Below, in pieces: positions 1 to 8,982 of a stretch of 51,960 nucleotides of DNA (the stretch's first letter is position 1; the number at the start of each line of letters is the position of its first letter). The stretch is taken from contig JAZQQM010000059.1 in NCBI GenBank assembly GCA_045629045.1, forward strand, positions 1-51,960, read 5' to 3'. Position numbers and translations under genes: made by a program. The stretch is from JAILLW01 sp045629045 (GTDB taxonomy: Bacteria; Bacillota; Clostridia; Lachnospirales; Lachnospiraceae). The notes under the pieces are model-generated. The model saw nothing but the letters and a program-made list of their open reading frames with translations. It made no database searches and was not told the origin of the DNA.

Positions 1-445
1 TCTCATCAACTACGTAATGAACACAGTTAAAATACTTGCCTGAGAAATTAACCGGTGAACCATGAGAAAGATGTCCGCCGTGGTCTAAGTTCATGCCCAT
101 AAATGTATCACCGGGCTCAAGAAGTGCGAAAAATACAGCCATATTTGCCTGAGCACCTGAATGGGGCTGAACATTTGCATAATCACAACCGAAAAGTTCT
201 TTTGCTCTTTCAATAGCGAGATTTTCAACTACGTCTACACACTGGCATCCGCCATAGTAACGCTTTCCGGGATAACCTTCTGCATACTTATTAGTAAGCG
301 GGCTGCCCATAGCTGCCATAACTGCTTTTGAAACCCAGTTTTCAGAAGCAATCAGCTCAATGTGTGAATTCTGACGTTCCTGCTCTGCTACAATGGCTTC
401 TGCGATTTCAGGATCAACGTTTCTTACTTCGTCTAATGAATACAT
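1..445 (-). CDS. glyA: Serine hydroxymethyltransferase, N-terminal part (cut by window edge)
   Basis: The first 148 codons of a PLP enzyme that interconverts serine and glycine while loading one-carbon units on tetrahydrofolate, in the cytoplasm. The protein starts MYSLDEVRNVDPEIAEAI and carries the family signatures ELIASENW, NKYAEGYPGKRYYGG and QPHSGAQAN, followed by GMNLDHGGHLSHG. The ATG at 445 has an AAGGAG ribosome site about 6 bases upstream. The rest, including the PLP lysine, lies beyond base 1. It is divergent from the lipid kinase gene and shares a short promoter region with it. Identity is secure from the motifs. Confidence 0.96.
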   Translation of the reverse strand, partial: MYSLDEVRNVDPEIAEAIVAEQERQNSHIELIASENWVSKAVMAAMGSPLTNKYAEGYPGKRYYGGCQCVDVVENLAIERAKELFGCDYANVQPHSGAQANMAVFFALLEPGDTFMGMNLDHGGHLSHGSPVNFSGKYFNCVHYVVDE

Positions 446-500
446 CTTAGTTCTCCTTCTTAATTTATATATATTCGGTTCTGAAATTTTACCCGATTGC

Positions 501-538
501 AGTAAAGTATAGCATAATTCATATTTCTTTACTATAAT
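501..538. promoter_or_regulatory. Divergent promoter region between glyA and the lipid kinase gene
   Basis: Plus strand: TATAAT at 533-538, about 34 bases before the ATG at 572. Minus strand: TATACT (plus 505-510) reading toward glyA. The heptamer AGTAAAG at 501-507 is repeated inverted as CTTTACT at 527-533, so an inverted repeat spans both -10 boxes. No good -35 hexamer is visible on either strand. Confidence 0.4.
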
Positions 539-571
539 GAAAATATAAATTTTTCCAGAAAGGCAAGCTTT

Positions 572-1546
572 ATGTATCACATAATAGTTAATCCTGCTTC
601 AAGAACAGGAAAAGGTAAAAAGATATGGTCAGATTTGGAGCCGGTACTTGTAGATCGCGGTGAAGAATATAAGGTATTTTTTTCAAAAAAAGCCGGTCAT
701 GTAATTGAACTGGTTGAGGGACTGTCTCAGTCCGTACTTAGCGAATCATCCGATTCTGTCCTTAAATTAATTGTTCTCGGCGGCGATGGTACATTAAATG
801 AAGTTCTCCAGGGCATTACGGATTTTAGTCGTGTTCAAATCGGATATATTCCTACCGGTTCAAGCAATGACTTTGCCCGTGACCTTAAGTTACCCTCAGA
901 TCCTGTGGAATGCCTTAAAAAAATATTGGATTGCAAAACCCCAACTCATATGGATTTGGGTGTATTACAATATAATGAAACTTCTCAGCAGCTGTCCCGT
1001 CTCCACGGAAATAAGCTGCTTAATAAGCGATATTTTGATGTAAGCTGCGGAATCGGCTATGATGCGGCTGTCTGCGAAGAAGCCCTTCTTTCCAAAATGA
1101 AAAAGATACTTAATAAAGTAGGTTTGGGAAAACTGGTATATCTTTGTATAGCGCTAAAGCAACTGATTCAGAACAAAAACTGCAATTGTGTCATGACACT
1201 TGATGATACCCAAAAGCTTGAGCTTCCCAATTTTCTCTTTGCAGCCATGATGGTTCACCAGTACGAAGGCGGCGGATTTAAATTTTGTCCGGATGCCGAC
1301 TATCAGGACGGTATTATTGATATTTGCGCCGTATCCGACATCAGCAAATTAACGGTTCTTATGGCGCTTCCCAAGGCCATGCAGGGTAAGCATTTTAAGT
1401 ACAAAGGTATAGAACGATACAGTGCCAAAAAGATAGACATTGTTACCGACGCCCCCTACTGGGTACATACCGACGGTGAAGTTTCAATGAAAACTTCTTC
1501 CATTACCATAACTTGTGAAAAACAGGCAATTTCATTATTAATATAA
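572..1546 (+). CDS. Diacylglycerol kinase / lipid kinase family protein (YegS/DgkB type)
   Basis: A 324-residue cytoplasmic or membrane-associated kinase of the DAGK catalytic family. Visible motifs are the N-terminal IIVNPASRTGKG phosphate-binding segment, LGGDGTLNEV at about residues 69-78 (active-site loop) and IPTGSSNDFAR at about 93-103. The C-terminal half (YEGGGFKFCPDADYQDG, then WVHTDGE) is the conserved beta-rich domain of the family. Length is normal. An AAAGG ribosome site lies just upstream of the ATG. Members phosphorylate diacylglycerol or related lipids; the exact substrate cannot be read from sequence. It is monocistronic, ending in a bidirectional terminator. Confidence 0.88.
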   Translation: MYHIIVNPASRTGKGKKIWSDLEPVLVDRGEEYKVFFSKKAGHVIELVEGLSQSVLSESSDSVLKLIVLGGDGTLNEVLQGITDFSRVQIGYIPTGSSNDFARDLKLPSDPVECLKKILDCKTPTHMDLGVLQYNETSQQLSRLHGNKLLNKRYFDVSCGIGYDAAVCEEALLSKMKKILNKVGLGKLVYLCIALKQLIQNKNCNCVMTLDDTQKLELPNFLFAAMMVHQYEGGGFKFCPDADYQDGIIDICAVSDISKLTVLMALPKAMQGKHFKYKGIERYSAKKIDIVTDAPYWVHTDGEVSMKTSSITITCEKQAISLLI

Positions 1547-1573
1547 GAAAAAGCACCCTACGGTGCTTTTTTC
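1547..1573. terminator. Bidirectional rho-independent terminator
   Basis: Stem AAAAAGCACC (1548-1557) pairs with GGTGCTTTTT (1562-1571) around a CTAC loop, with A and T runs on either side so that it works on both strands. The stop codon of the minus-strand 5'-nucleotidase (1558-1560) lies inside the loop, so the hairpin overlaps its 3' end. Confidence 0.85.
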
Positions 1574-2472
1574 TTGTATGGAACACGCGCAGAGGGCACA
1601 ACCGTCGATGCCGGTTCCGTATGAACTACCTGATCGTCAAAGAATATGTGGGCTCCAAAGGCTTTAAGTACATCCTTCTTAGTAACTCCCCCCAGGAAAA
1701 ATGCCTCGTCAATTCTGACATTCCAGGCTCTTAATGTTCTTATTACTCTTTCATGCGAAGGTGCCGAACGGGCCGTAACAAGTGCCGTTCGTATAGGTGC
1801 TTCGCCAGGAAGTTCTTTTTGCAAATCCGAAATTGTCTTAAGGAACTTGGCAAAAGGTCCTGCCTTCATAGGGTCCTTGGCAAGTCGTCTTTCGTTATCT
1901 TCAAAAGCCTCAAGTCCCTGGGTCTGATAAATCAGTTCGGAATCATCCGAAAACAAAACAGCATCTCCGTCAAATGCAATTCTAATCTGTGCTATTTCCT
2001 CATCAGGATTAATGGTGGGAGTAGTTATTGTATCGGCACAAATAATACCGGCTGCGATTCCGCAGTCAATTGCCGACTGAACATCCTCTTCATCCGCTGA
2101 AAGATATAAATCCGTCTGGAATGCTTCAAGGTAAGGAGTAAGGGGCGCGCCGGAAGCAAGAACCGCTCTTGTTATATTAAGACCGTAATGCTCTATTGCA
2201 TTAAAAACCCTGAGGGAAGTATCTGGACTGTTATGGGACATAACGATTACTTCGACACGACCTTCCTGGCCCTTTATCTTATTTATATTAAGAAGTGCCT
2301 TGATTAGCGGGAAGCCGTTACCGGGCTTAAGCAAATCATTCTCATGTTCAACCTGATATTTACAGTATGCATCCACACCCTGGGTTTCAAATATTTCGTT
2401 TTCTTCGGTCAAATCAAATAATGCTCTTGATGAAACACCGATAACAAGTCTGTTCTCTAATTCGTATGCCAT
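1558..2472 (-). CDS. 5'-nucleotidase (cytosolic NT5C1-like family)
   Basis: A 304-residue soluble protein of the PF06189-type 5'-nucleotidase family, which dephosphorylates nucleoside monophosphates. It shows LVIGVSSRALFDL near the N-terminus, VIVMSHNSPDTSLRV, a LASGAPLTPYL segment, the acidic HAD-like motif FDGDAVLFSDDSE at about 167-179, and near the end FFLGGVTKKDVL and IFFDDQ. The ATG at 2472 is preferred over an in-frame GTG at 2478 because AAGGAG is spaced correctly for it. Substrate preference is unknown. It is downstream of, and co-oriented with, the DUF1653 gene. Confidence 0.85.
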   Translation of the reverse strand: MAYELENRLVIGVSSRALFDLTEENEIFETQGVDAYCKYQVEHENDLLKPGNGFPLIKALLNINKIKGQEGRVEVIVMSHNSPDTSLRVFNAIEHYGLNITRAVLASGAPLTPYLEAFQTDLYLSADEEDVQSAIDCGIAAGIICADTITTPTINPDEEIAQIRIAFDGDAVLFSDDSELIYQTQGLEAFEDNERRLAKDPMKAGPFAKFLKTISDLQKELPGEAPIRTALVTARSAPSHERVIRTLRAWNVRIDEAFFLGGVTKKDVLKAFGAHIFFDDQVVHTEPASTVVPSARVPYKKKAP

Positions 2473-2530
2473 ATTCACTCCTTACTATCCTATGCGCATA
2501 CCTCTCATACGTACTTTCTGCAAATCAATG

Positions 2531-3070
2531 CTATCGTAATCTGTTGCTTTCGAACTTTTCGCGAAGAGCCACACAGTTAAGAAGATCGCTGTACTTAGTT
2601 TCCAAAGAGCCTTCTCCAAGCTCGATATCCATGGAAAACGCCATGGTATTAAGCATCTGCTCGTCGACATGGCCATGCATATTCTGGAGAATCGTAAGCT
2701 TGTCCGAAAAAGAATCGGCATCCAGGAACTCAAGTACCATAGGATTGATATTCAATTCTTCACTTTCGAATTTATCATCTGCTTCAGGAGTTTCATTAAT
2801 GTGTGTTTCAGGCTGTGCGGCAGTTGTCGGAGCCACCGTGTTAAGTGTATCAAACAACTCAAATCTGTATTTCTGCGTCACATCGGGATATTTGACTTTA
2901 TCTACTAAGGAAGTAAACATTTCGTAAGGTCTGGCGTATATCTTGTTTTCACCGTACAGGGCCTGATAAATTACCAGGTTCTTACCCGTTTCGGAATCCT
3001 CCGCCAGACAGATAACCTTGTACATATTTCCTTTAAAATGCTTATAAATTTGACCGATTATAACTTCCAT
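2531..3070 (-). CDS. DUF1653 domain protein
   Basis: A 179-residue soluble protein. The first 65 residues match DUF1653: GQIYKHFKGNMYKV, then DSETGKNLVIYQALYG and a YARPYEMF segment. The remainder is acidic, Pro/Glu/Asp-rich and low in complexity up to about residue 115, then helical. The family is widespread in Firmicutes and proteobacteria with no established function. An AAGGG-like ribosome site precedes the ATG. Its stop is about 60 bases before the nucleotidase start, so co-transcription is plausible. Confidence 0.8.
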   Translation of the reverse strand: MEVIIGQIYKHFKGNMYKVICLAEDSETGKNLVIYQALYGENKIYARPYEMFTSLVDKVKYPDVTQKYRFELFDTLNTVAPTTAAQPETHINETPEADDKFESEELNINPMVLEFLDADSFSDKLTILQNMHGHVDEQMLNTMAFSMDIELGEGSLETKYSDLLNCVALREKFESNRLR

Positions 3071-3124
3071 TACTGTAATTCCCTTCTTATTAAAATAGTT
3101 ATTACAGTAATTATAATCCCTTGC

Positions 3125-3517
3125 TTAATAGGTTGTCATTATGGAAATTCCCATATTTTCAATCGGCAGTTCCACAGTTCCCACAATATCCTCTACAGGT
3201 GTATTCCCCGGTTCGGCCGCAGACAGTTTCTTATGGTTGATGGAAAGAGTATATTCTCTCGAGCCGTCTGCCGATATTACTTTTGTCAGCATAACGCCGG
3301 CATTGGAATAGCCCGCATCCGCAAGTCTCATCTTCACATTTGAAACATATTCTTTTTCAAGGCTTACGTAATACTTTTCCATTGAATCTGTCTGCATACT
3401 CTTTGGCATACTGTGTACCGTACCCTTAAATAATAATGAAATAAGTATAACCAGAATAACAGTTGCCAAAATAAATAATGCATCCTTAACAAATACTCTT
3501 CCCATCTTCTTAACCAT
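3125..3517 (-). CDS. Small membrane-anchored protein of unknown function
   Basis: A 130-residue protein not assigned to a family. After a basic N-terminus (MVKKMGRVFVKD) comes one hydrophobic segment (about residues 11-31, rich in Val, Ile and Leu), then a hydrophilic domain of about 100 residues predicted to lie outside the membrane. The start at 3517 is chosen because AGGAGGTGTGAG lies just upstream; a longer in-frame version to 3559 would read through that site. It is followed about 54 bases later by the DUF1653 gene. No catalytic motif is visible. Confidence 0.7.
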   Translation of the reverse strand: MVKKMGRVFVKDALFILATVILVILISLLFKGTVHSMPKSMQTDSMEKYYVSLEKEYVSNVKMRLADAGYSNAGVMLTKVISADGSREYTLSINHKKLSAAEPGNTPVEDIVGTVELPIENMGISIMTTY

Positions 3518-3631
3518 TCTCACACCTCCTAAAGTTATTAATGATAACTCCCTGTTCATTTGATGGTTTAAGAGTACACTATGTTAAGTCCAATTATTTA
3601 CCCTTTGCTTCTTTCTTTGTACATTAATTGA

Positions 3632-4981
3632 TTATTCCATAGGGATAATCTCGTCAATATTTATCATATCCTCTGTCTGTTCCTGCGCATCCGCGCTGCT
3701 GCGAAGTGTTACGAAATCTTCGGATAAAGCAGTATCTACAAAGCCCATATCCGTTACTCCGTAGATTTCTCTTACGTCACCGTCCGTAACATCATATACG
3801 GAGAAGCACAGTCTTTCGTTCTGATAATAATTGGCAAAAACGTATATCTTTTGAAGTCTCTTAAATAAGTATGCTTCCTGGATATATCCCTTATCAACAA
3901 CCGTCTTTGTTGTGCTGCCGGCACTAATACATCCTTTGCCGTCATATCCGCCTTCGTTGGTTATAGATACCATCATTCCGTTAATAACCGTTGACTGGCA
4001 ATCAATTCCCACCGGCATTGCAAGGAAACCATCCTCTGTATTGGGCATATATTCTCCATCCATATATGAAAGAAGTTCGTCATAGGGCATGGCAAAGGTT
4101 AACATGCCGCAGGCATAAGGTGCGATATCGCCGGGGTTATATATAAATTCGATTCCCGATGCATCAAAATACCACTTCTGGTCAAGAATGCCTGATACAG
4201 CTGTCTTGGCATCATCAAAATACTGTATGTCGTAGTTTTCCGTATATTCATTGGCAACATTTTCGGCCTTCTCAAGGGCATATGCTTCGAAGCCCTCCAT
4301 ATCTTTAATTACATCTTCAAGACTAAGTTCTTTGCCTGTTGCAACATCAATATTGGTTGTGCCGCACTCATAGCTTGGATGAGCGCCACCTGCAAAATAG
4401 TAATAATTTTCGAATAAAGAAATAACATTTGAATCAACTCTTGAGGGCGCAACATTAACGTTGGCCGCCGTAAGGGGAATATCCTGGGACCTTTCGAGGT
4501 TGCTAAGCACCTCATCGCCGCTGTCAATCATATCCGTAATTTCGCTGACAGATTCCGTCACCCAGTGTTCGTAACCGTTGCAGGAAGCCATTACGCTTTC
4601 GGCAGCTGCGGTATAATCTTCGAAGTCGCAGTATACATCGATTACGGGATAATACACTTCAACAAGCCATGTGCCGTCCTCGTCAAAGACATCCGGATAC
4701 TCATAGGTAAATTCAAGAGTCGGGCAGGCGGAAATATAGTCTCCGCGGCCTCCCACAGCACCTTCTTCGCCCTCCGGGATAATATCGTCTTCGTAAATAT
4801 CATCAATCGGATCTTCTTCCGTACTTTGTTCTTCACTTTCTTCCTGCTGTTTTGCATCAAGTTTGGCCTGAGCTTCCGGTGTTAATTCCGGGGGAGCCTC
4901 TCTTACTTCATTACATCCCGTAAGCACTATACTTGCCGTCAAAGCAGTTGTAAGAAGTGAGCATAACATTCTCTTTTTCAT
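3632..4981 (-). CDS. Lipoprotein with DUF4163/DUF3298-like C-terminal region
   Basis: A 449-residue exported lipoprotein. The signal peptide ends in a lipobox (LTGC, Cys23). An acidic linker rich in Glu and Asp (about 26-75) follows, then a beta-rich domain. The segment around YYFAGGAHP (about 194-202), followed by TNIDVATGKELSLEDV, is the hallmark of the DUF3298 domain found in RsiV anti-sigma factors and PdaC deacetylases. Neither the RsiV helix region nor a deacetylase domain is visible, so a sensing or binding role on the cell surface is only a guess. A good AAAGGA ribosome site precedes the ATG. Confidence 0.75.
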   Translation of the reverse strand: MKKRMLCSLLTTALTASIVLTGCNEVREAPPELTPEAQAKLDAKQQEESEEQSTEEDPIDDIYEDDIIPEGEEGAVGGRGDYISACPTLEFTYEYPDVFDEDGTWLVEVYYPVIDVYCDFEDYTAAAESVMASCNGYEHWVTESVSEITDMIDSGDEVLSNLERSQDIPLTAANVNVAPSRVDSNVISLFENYYYFAGGAHPSYECGTTNIDVATGKELSLEDVIKDMEGFEAYALEKAENVANEYTENYDIQYFDDAKTAVSGILDQKWYFDASGIEFIYNPGDIAPYACGMLTFAMPYDELLSYMDGEYMPNTEDGFLAMPVGIDCQSTVINGMMVSITNEGGYDGKGCISAGSTTKTVVDKGYIQEAYLFKRLQKIYVFANYYQNERLCFSVYDVTDGDVREIYGVTDMGFVDTALSEDFVTLRSSADAQEQTEDMINIDEIIPME

Positions 4982-5129
4982 ATATTTTTCCTTTCTTAAT
5001 TAAATGTATATCTTTGTACCGAAATAAAATTACTTACATCTGCATCATATTATATATGTTGCAAAGAATATATATACTTTTTGGATAAAAAGATTTGAAA
5101 AAAGATAAATAATGTATATAATTGTGAGC

Positions 5130-5714
5130 ATGGCAGTAGAAAGACATTTATCCGAAGAACAAATGAATACTATCCAAAACGCCATAAGCGATATTCTGGT
5201 TGCATTGGGGGATGACCCTTCCCGGGAAGGCTTAAAAGAGACTCCCGAGCGTGTTGCCAGAATGTATGACGAGGTTTTTGAGGGTATGAGATATACCAAC
5301 GAAGAAATTGCCGCAATGTACGGTAAATGCTTCGAAGAGACCAAAAGCAGTGACATCGTTATGGTCAAGGATATAGATATTTTCAGTTATTGCGAGCATC
5401 ATATTGCACTTATGTACAATATGACTGTTTCTGTTGCCTATCTTCCCAAAAACAAAGTTATCGGTCTTAGCAAAATAGCAAGAATCGCCGATCTGGTGGG
5501 CAAGCGCCTCCAGCTTCAGGAGCGTATAACAGAAGATATAGCAGATATTCTCCAGATGATTCTTGATACTGAAGATATACTCGTTGTTGTCAAAGGCGAG
5601 CACAGCTGTATCAGTGCCCGCGGCATCAAAAAACCGGGCACCAAAACGGTTACCCGGGTAGCTAAAGGCGCATTTAAGACTGACTATTCTCTATTTAGAG
5701 AATTCTACGATTAA
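5130..5714 (+). CDS. folE: GTP cyclohydrolase I
   Basis: A 194-residue cytoplasmic enzyme (200 if started at the in-frame ATG at 5112) that converts GTP to 7,8-dihydroneopterin triphosphate, the first step of folate/pterin synthesis. It contains DDPSREGLKETPERVARMY, the zinc/active-site YCEHH, the VIGLSKIARI segment, QLQERIT, and the C-terminal KGEHSCISARG with the second zinc Cys. Length is normal. Neither ATG has a good ribosome site; 5130 gives the usual N-terminus. The last 24 bases overlap the 3' end of holA on the other strand. Confidence 0.95.
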   Translation: MAVERHLSEEQMNTIQNAISDILVALGDDPSREGLKETPERVARMYDEVFEGMRYTNEEIAAMYGKCFEETKSSDIVMVKDIDIFSYCEHHIALMYNMTVSVAYLPKNKVIGLSKIARIADLVGKRLQLQERITEDIADILQMILDTEDILVVVKGEHSCISARGIKKPGTKTVTRVAKGAFKTDYSLFREFYD

Positions 5715-6665
5715 CAGTTCCACGCTCATTTTGTCCGTCATTCTTCCGGACTTGATATCCTCATCAGCTTTAACACATGCTTCAAGAGCCTTCTTAAGGG
5801 AAGCCATGTCAAACTGTCTTGCTTCGTATACGTACTTCTTAACGGCAAAAGGCGGTACCTTTATTTTTTCTGCAATCTGAGGATTTCCTACATTATTAAG
5901 CAGCAACTCTTTGGTCTGTAACAGCAGATTGAACTGTCTTGCAATAAGGGACAGAATTCTAAAGGGCGGCTCACGCAAAGTAAGAAGCTCGTAATATAAA
6001 TCCATGGCTTTCTTCTGATTGCGGTTGCCGATAGCTTCAACCATTTCAAAAATATGATTATTAATCTGTTTCGTTACTATTTCATCCGCATCGGCAGCTG
6101 TAATTATATCTTTGTCTCCAACGTAGCAAATCAGTTTTTCGACTTCATTTCTGATATTGGTCATATCCTCACCCGTAAGTTCAAGGAAATATTCAATATC
6201 TCTTTCCGTCATCTTCTTGCCGCTTTCGGACAACATTTTATTTACCCAGCGCTTTAATGTCATCTCGTCCGGGCTTTTCATCTCGACGGCAACTCCAACA
6301 GACGTACAGGTCTTGAAGAGTTTACTTCTTTTATCAACCTCTGAATCACAGATTACGAAATAGGTCGTAGCAGGAGCTTCCTTAAGATAATCCGCAAGGT
6401 CCTCGCCTCCTGCCTTAAAAAAACCACTGTTATCTATTACGATAAGGCGCCTTTCGGCGAAAAAAGGTAATGTTTCGGCCTGGTCAATAAGGGCATTCAC
6501 ATTTATATCTTTGCCCTCATAGTAGGAATAATTCATATCGTCATCACCTACTATGGCCTTTTTAAGCATATCCCTGTACTGCCTGCGAAGATAATCCTCT
6601 TCCCCGTACAAAAAGTATAGATTCTTGAAATTGCCTGATTTGATGTCATCTGTAATACGTTTCAT
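5691..6665 (-). CDS. holA: DNA polymerase III subunit delta
   Basis: A 324-residue clamp-loader subunit that opens the beta clamp. The N-terminal FKNLYFLYGEEDYLRRQY is the typical delta start. Further on are LVIDNSGFF-like and TYFVICDSEVDKRSK segments of the AAA-like fold, and the C-terminal collar region (FRILSLIARQFNLLL). The ATG at 6665 is preferred over one at 6695 because the family starts with this MK..ITDDIKSG segment. A TATACT box lies 7-12 bases upstream, so the message may have almost no leader. It is divergent from comEC and overlaps folE at the 3' end. Confidence 0.93.
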   Translation of the reverse strand: MKRITDDIKSGNFKNLYFLYGEEDYLRRQYRDMLKKAIVGDDDMNYSYYEGKDINVNALIDQAETLPFFAERRLIVIDNSGFFKAGGEDLADYLKEAPATTYFVICDSEVDKRSKLFKTCTSVGVAVEMKSPDEMTLKRWVNKMLSESGKKMTERDIEYFLELTGEDMTNIRNEVEKLICYVGDKDIITAADADEIVTKQINNHIFEMVEAIGNRNQKKAMDLYYELLTLREPPFRILSLIARQFNLLLQTKELLLNNVGNPQIAEKIKVPPFAVKKYVYEARQFDMASLKKALEACVKADEDIKSGRMTDKMSVELLIVEFSK

Positions 6666-6671
6666 AAATTT

Positions 6672-6677
6672 AGTATA
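6672..6677 (-). promoter_or_regulatory. Candidate -10 box of holA
   Basis: TATACT on the minus strand, ending only 7 bases before the holA ATG, which would put transcription start at or next to the start codon. No convincing -35 is visible, and no Shine-Dalgarno lies in the gap. Confidence 0.3.
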
Positions 6678-6688
6678 ACACAAAACAA

Positions 6689-6717
6689 ATGACATGTGTC
6701 TTTGGCTGTGATATACT
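6689..6717 (+). promoter_or_regulatory. Candidate comEC promoter
   Basis: ATGACA (6689-6694), a 17-base spacer and TATACT (6712-6717). The predicted start is near 6724, giving a leader of about 20 bases before the ATG at 6744. Confidence 0.5.
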
Positions 6718-6743
6718 TAAGCGACCTAAGAGCTATTCTAATA

Positions 6744-8915
6744 ATGAAAAGACCATTATGTCTCATTTGCTTGATTCTAAGCTTTATTCTCATTCTTACG
6801 GCACCGCTCAAAAAAGCAAAAATTAATTCCTACAGTAATATTGCGGGGCAAAACTATACTTACGAAGGTATCCTTAAGGACATTCAATATAAGTTCGCAG
6901 ATTACGGCACACTACAGATACTTTATATGTCGGGGGCTCCGAATGTTATCGTATATATGAGGGAAGTTGTCCCGGAGCCCCGGATAGGTTCCCGTCTTCG
7001 TATTACCGGCAAAGCCTACAGCTTTACTCCTGCACGCAATGAAGGGATGTTTGATTCTCTTACCTACTATAATTCCATAGGTTACTCTTTCGGAATTAAT
7101 AGCGGCGTCATATTGGGAAGTTCAACTTCATATAATCACTTCCTCGACTGCCTCTATCGGGTACGACGTTTCTTTAGTTCCAAGATTGATTTGCTTCTTC
7201 CTTCGGAGGAATCTTCCATCATAAAAACCATGCTTCTCGGACAAAAAAAGGAGCTTGACGAAGACTTGAAAAACCTCTATATGAGGAACGGAATTGCACA
7301 CATTCTTAGTATATCCGGTTTACATATCTCGCTAATTGGACTGGGTGTATTCAAGCTGCTTAATCGAATCGGCATCCGTCACAAAATTTCAGCAGGCGTC
7401 TCGTCGATCATTATCGTTCTCTATGGCATCATGGCCGGCTTTAGTGTTTCATCTGTGCGGGCAATTATGATGTTCATTCTCTCAATGGCAGCCATTTTGG
7501 TCGGTAGGACGTATGATTTGTTGACGTCGGTGTCATTATCTTTGCTAATTTTGCTTCTTACAAATTCGTTATATGCGTACAATTCCGGATTTTTATTCAC
7601 CTTCGGAATTATTTACGGTATAGCGATAATTTCGCCGACACTTACGTCACCATCATCGTCAGAAAATAAGCTGAATTCTACCGTTACGACCTTGCTTGGT
7701 TCTATTTCCATGGGTATAATTTCTCTTCCGCTTTACTATTACTGTTACTATCAGGTACCAATATATTCCATATTACTAAATTTTGTTGTCCTACCGATCA
7801 TGAGTATACTAATGGCAATCGCCTTTGTTATGTTAACCTTGTCATGTATCTGTTTTCCCTTAGCCAGACTCCTTAGTTTTTTGATAATCGGTATCCTTAA
7901 AATCTTCAAAACTCTCTCCTTATTCTTTGATACTCTGCCGGCCCATTACTATACTCCCGGTCGACCCATGCTGTGGCAAATAATTTGTTTTATTATTATC
8001 AGTCTTATATTGTACGTGTATCGTAAAAAGCTTCCTCTTAAATTAAGATATGCCGTTACATTCCTGGGCATCATTCTCCTTACCCTTAGATTCAGGCCCG
8101 AAAATGAGCTTTGTATGCTTGATGTAGGTCAGGGAGAGTGCATTTTCTTAAGAAAAAGCGATTCGCGGGTTGCTATTCCGGGAATAACTTCCGAATTTAC
8201 CCTGTTAATAGACGGCGGTTCCACGGATATTTCACAAGTCGGCAAGTATCGCATCATTCCCTTCCTAAAATTCAAAGGCGCATCTACTATAGATGCCGTA
8301 TTTATATCCCACACCGACCAGGATCACGTAAATGGAGTCCTTGAAATGCTCGACTCAGCCGGTCAAGAAGGGATTTTCATAAAAAGACTCATTTTGCCAC
8401 AGATTTTTAATGATTTTAAGAACGATAGTTATTTTGCTTTGGAAGCCAAGGCCGACGAGTATGACATACCCATATCATACTTTAGCCAGGGAGATACCCT
8501 ATCTTATAAGGACCTTAGCTTGAAATGCCTCTGGCCATTAGGTAACGATAGCTATATTAATTCAAACGATGACTGCATGGTCCTGGAAGCCAGATGTTCA
8601 CGGCATTCTATGCTTTTTACCGGAGATATATCTTCAGACACAGAGTCTCAAATAACAATTGATTCTCCTATCGATATCCTAAAGGTTCCCCATCACGGTT
8701 CCCGAAATTCCTCCTCACAGGAATTCCTCTCCCGGATCACCCCGTCCCTGAGTCTTATATCCTGCGGCATCGATAATCAATACGGCCACCCTCATCCCGA
8801 GACCATTTCCCGCCTAAATAGCATCAATACCGTTATCCTTCGTACTGACCTTCACGGTCAACTAACTGTGACAGTAGGGACGGTTCTTTCTGTCACATTT
8901 TTCGATACCGGATAG
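6744..8915 (+). CDS. comEC: ComEC/Rec2 family DNA-uptake channel protein
   Basis: A 723-residue polytopic membrane protein. N-terminal helix (about 1-25), an extracellular OB-like domain (YEGILKDIQ, IGSRLRITG), then the Competence domain with many membrane segments, beginning LYMRNGIAHILSISGLH. The C-terminal third is a metallo-beta-lactamase-like domain (MLDVGQGEC, LLIDGGST, FISHTDQDHVNG, VPHHGSRNSS). It carries single-stranded DNA across the membrane during transformation. The ATG at 6744 is preferred; an in-frame GTG at 6696 lies inside the promoter spacer. The last ~15 codons (VTVGTVLSVTFF) are encoded by a REP copy, so the native C-terminus was probably altered by insertion. Confidence 0.93.
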   Translation: MKRPLCLICLILSFILILTAPLKKAKINSYSNIAGQNYTYEGILKDIQYKFADYGTLQILYMSGAPNVIVYMREVVPEPRIGSRLRITGKAYSFTPARNEGMFDSLTYYNSIGYSFGINSGVILGSSTSYNHFLDCLYRVRRFFSSKIDLLLPSEESSIIKTMLLGQKKELDEDLKNLYMRNGIAHILSISGLHISLIGLGVFKLLNRIGIRHKISAGVSSIIIVLYGIMAGFSVSSVRAIMMFILSMAAILVGRTYDLLTSVSLSLLILLLTNSLYAYNSGFLFTFGIIYGIAIISPTLTSPSSSENKLNSTVTTLLGSISMGIISLPLYYYCYYQVPIYSILLNFVVLPIMSILMAIAFVMLTLSCICFPLARLLSFLIIGILKIFKTLSLFFDTLPAHYYTPGRPMLWQIICFIIISLILYVYRKKLPLKLRYAVTFLGIILLTLRFRPENELCMLDVGQGECIFLRKSDSRVAIPGITSEFTLLIDGGSTDISQVGKYRIIPFLKFKGASTIDAVFISHTDQDHVNGVLEMLDSAGQEGIFIKRLILPQIFNDFKNDSYFALEAKADEYDIPISYFSQGDTLSYKDLSLKCLWPLGNDSYINSNDDCMVLEARCSRHSMLFTGDISSDTESQITIDSPIDILKVPHHGSRNSSSQEFLSRITPSLSLISCGIDNQYGHPHPETISRLNSINTVILRTDLHGQLTVTVGTVLSVTFFDTG
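8867..8897 (+). repeat. REP copy 1 (forward), inside the 3' end of comEC
   Basis: Arms TGTGACAG and CTGTCACA flank a core containing GGGACGGTTCTT. The repeat is read in frame as the C-terminal tail of ComEC. Confidence 0.9.
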
Positions 8916-8929
8916 CCTTCCGCCAAAAG

Positions 8930-8960
8930 TGTGACAGTGGGGACGGTTCTTTCTGTCACA
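8930..8960 (+). repeat. REP copy 2 (forward)
   Basis: Same 31-bp palindrome with a GTGGGGACGG core; direct tandem neighbour of copy 1, 32 bases apart. Confidence 0.9.
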
Positions 8961-8982
8961 TTTTTGGGGTTGTAAATAGGTT

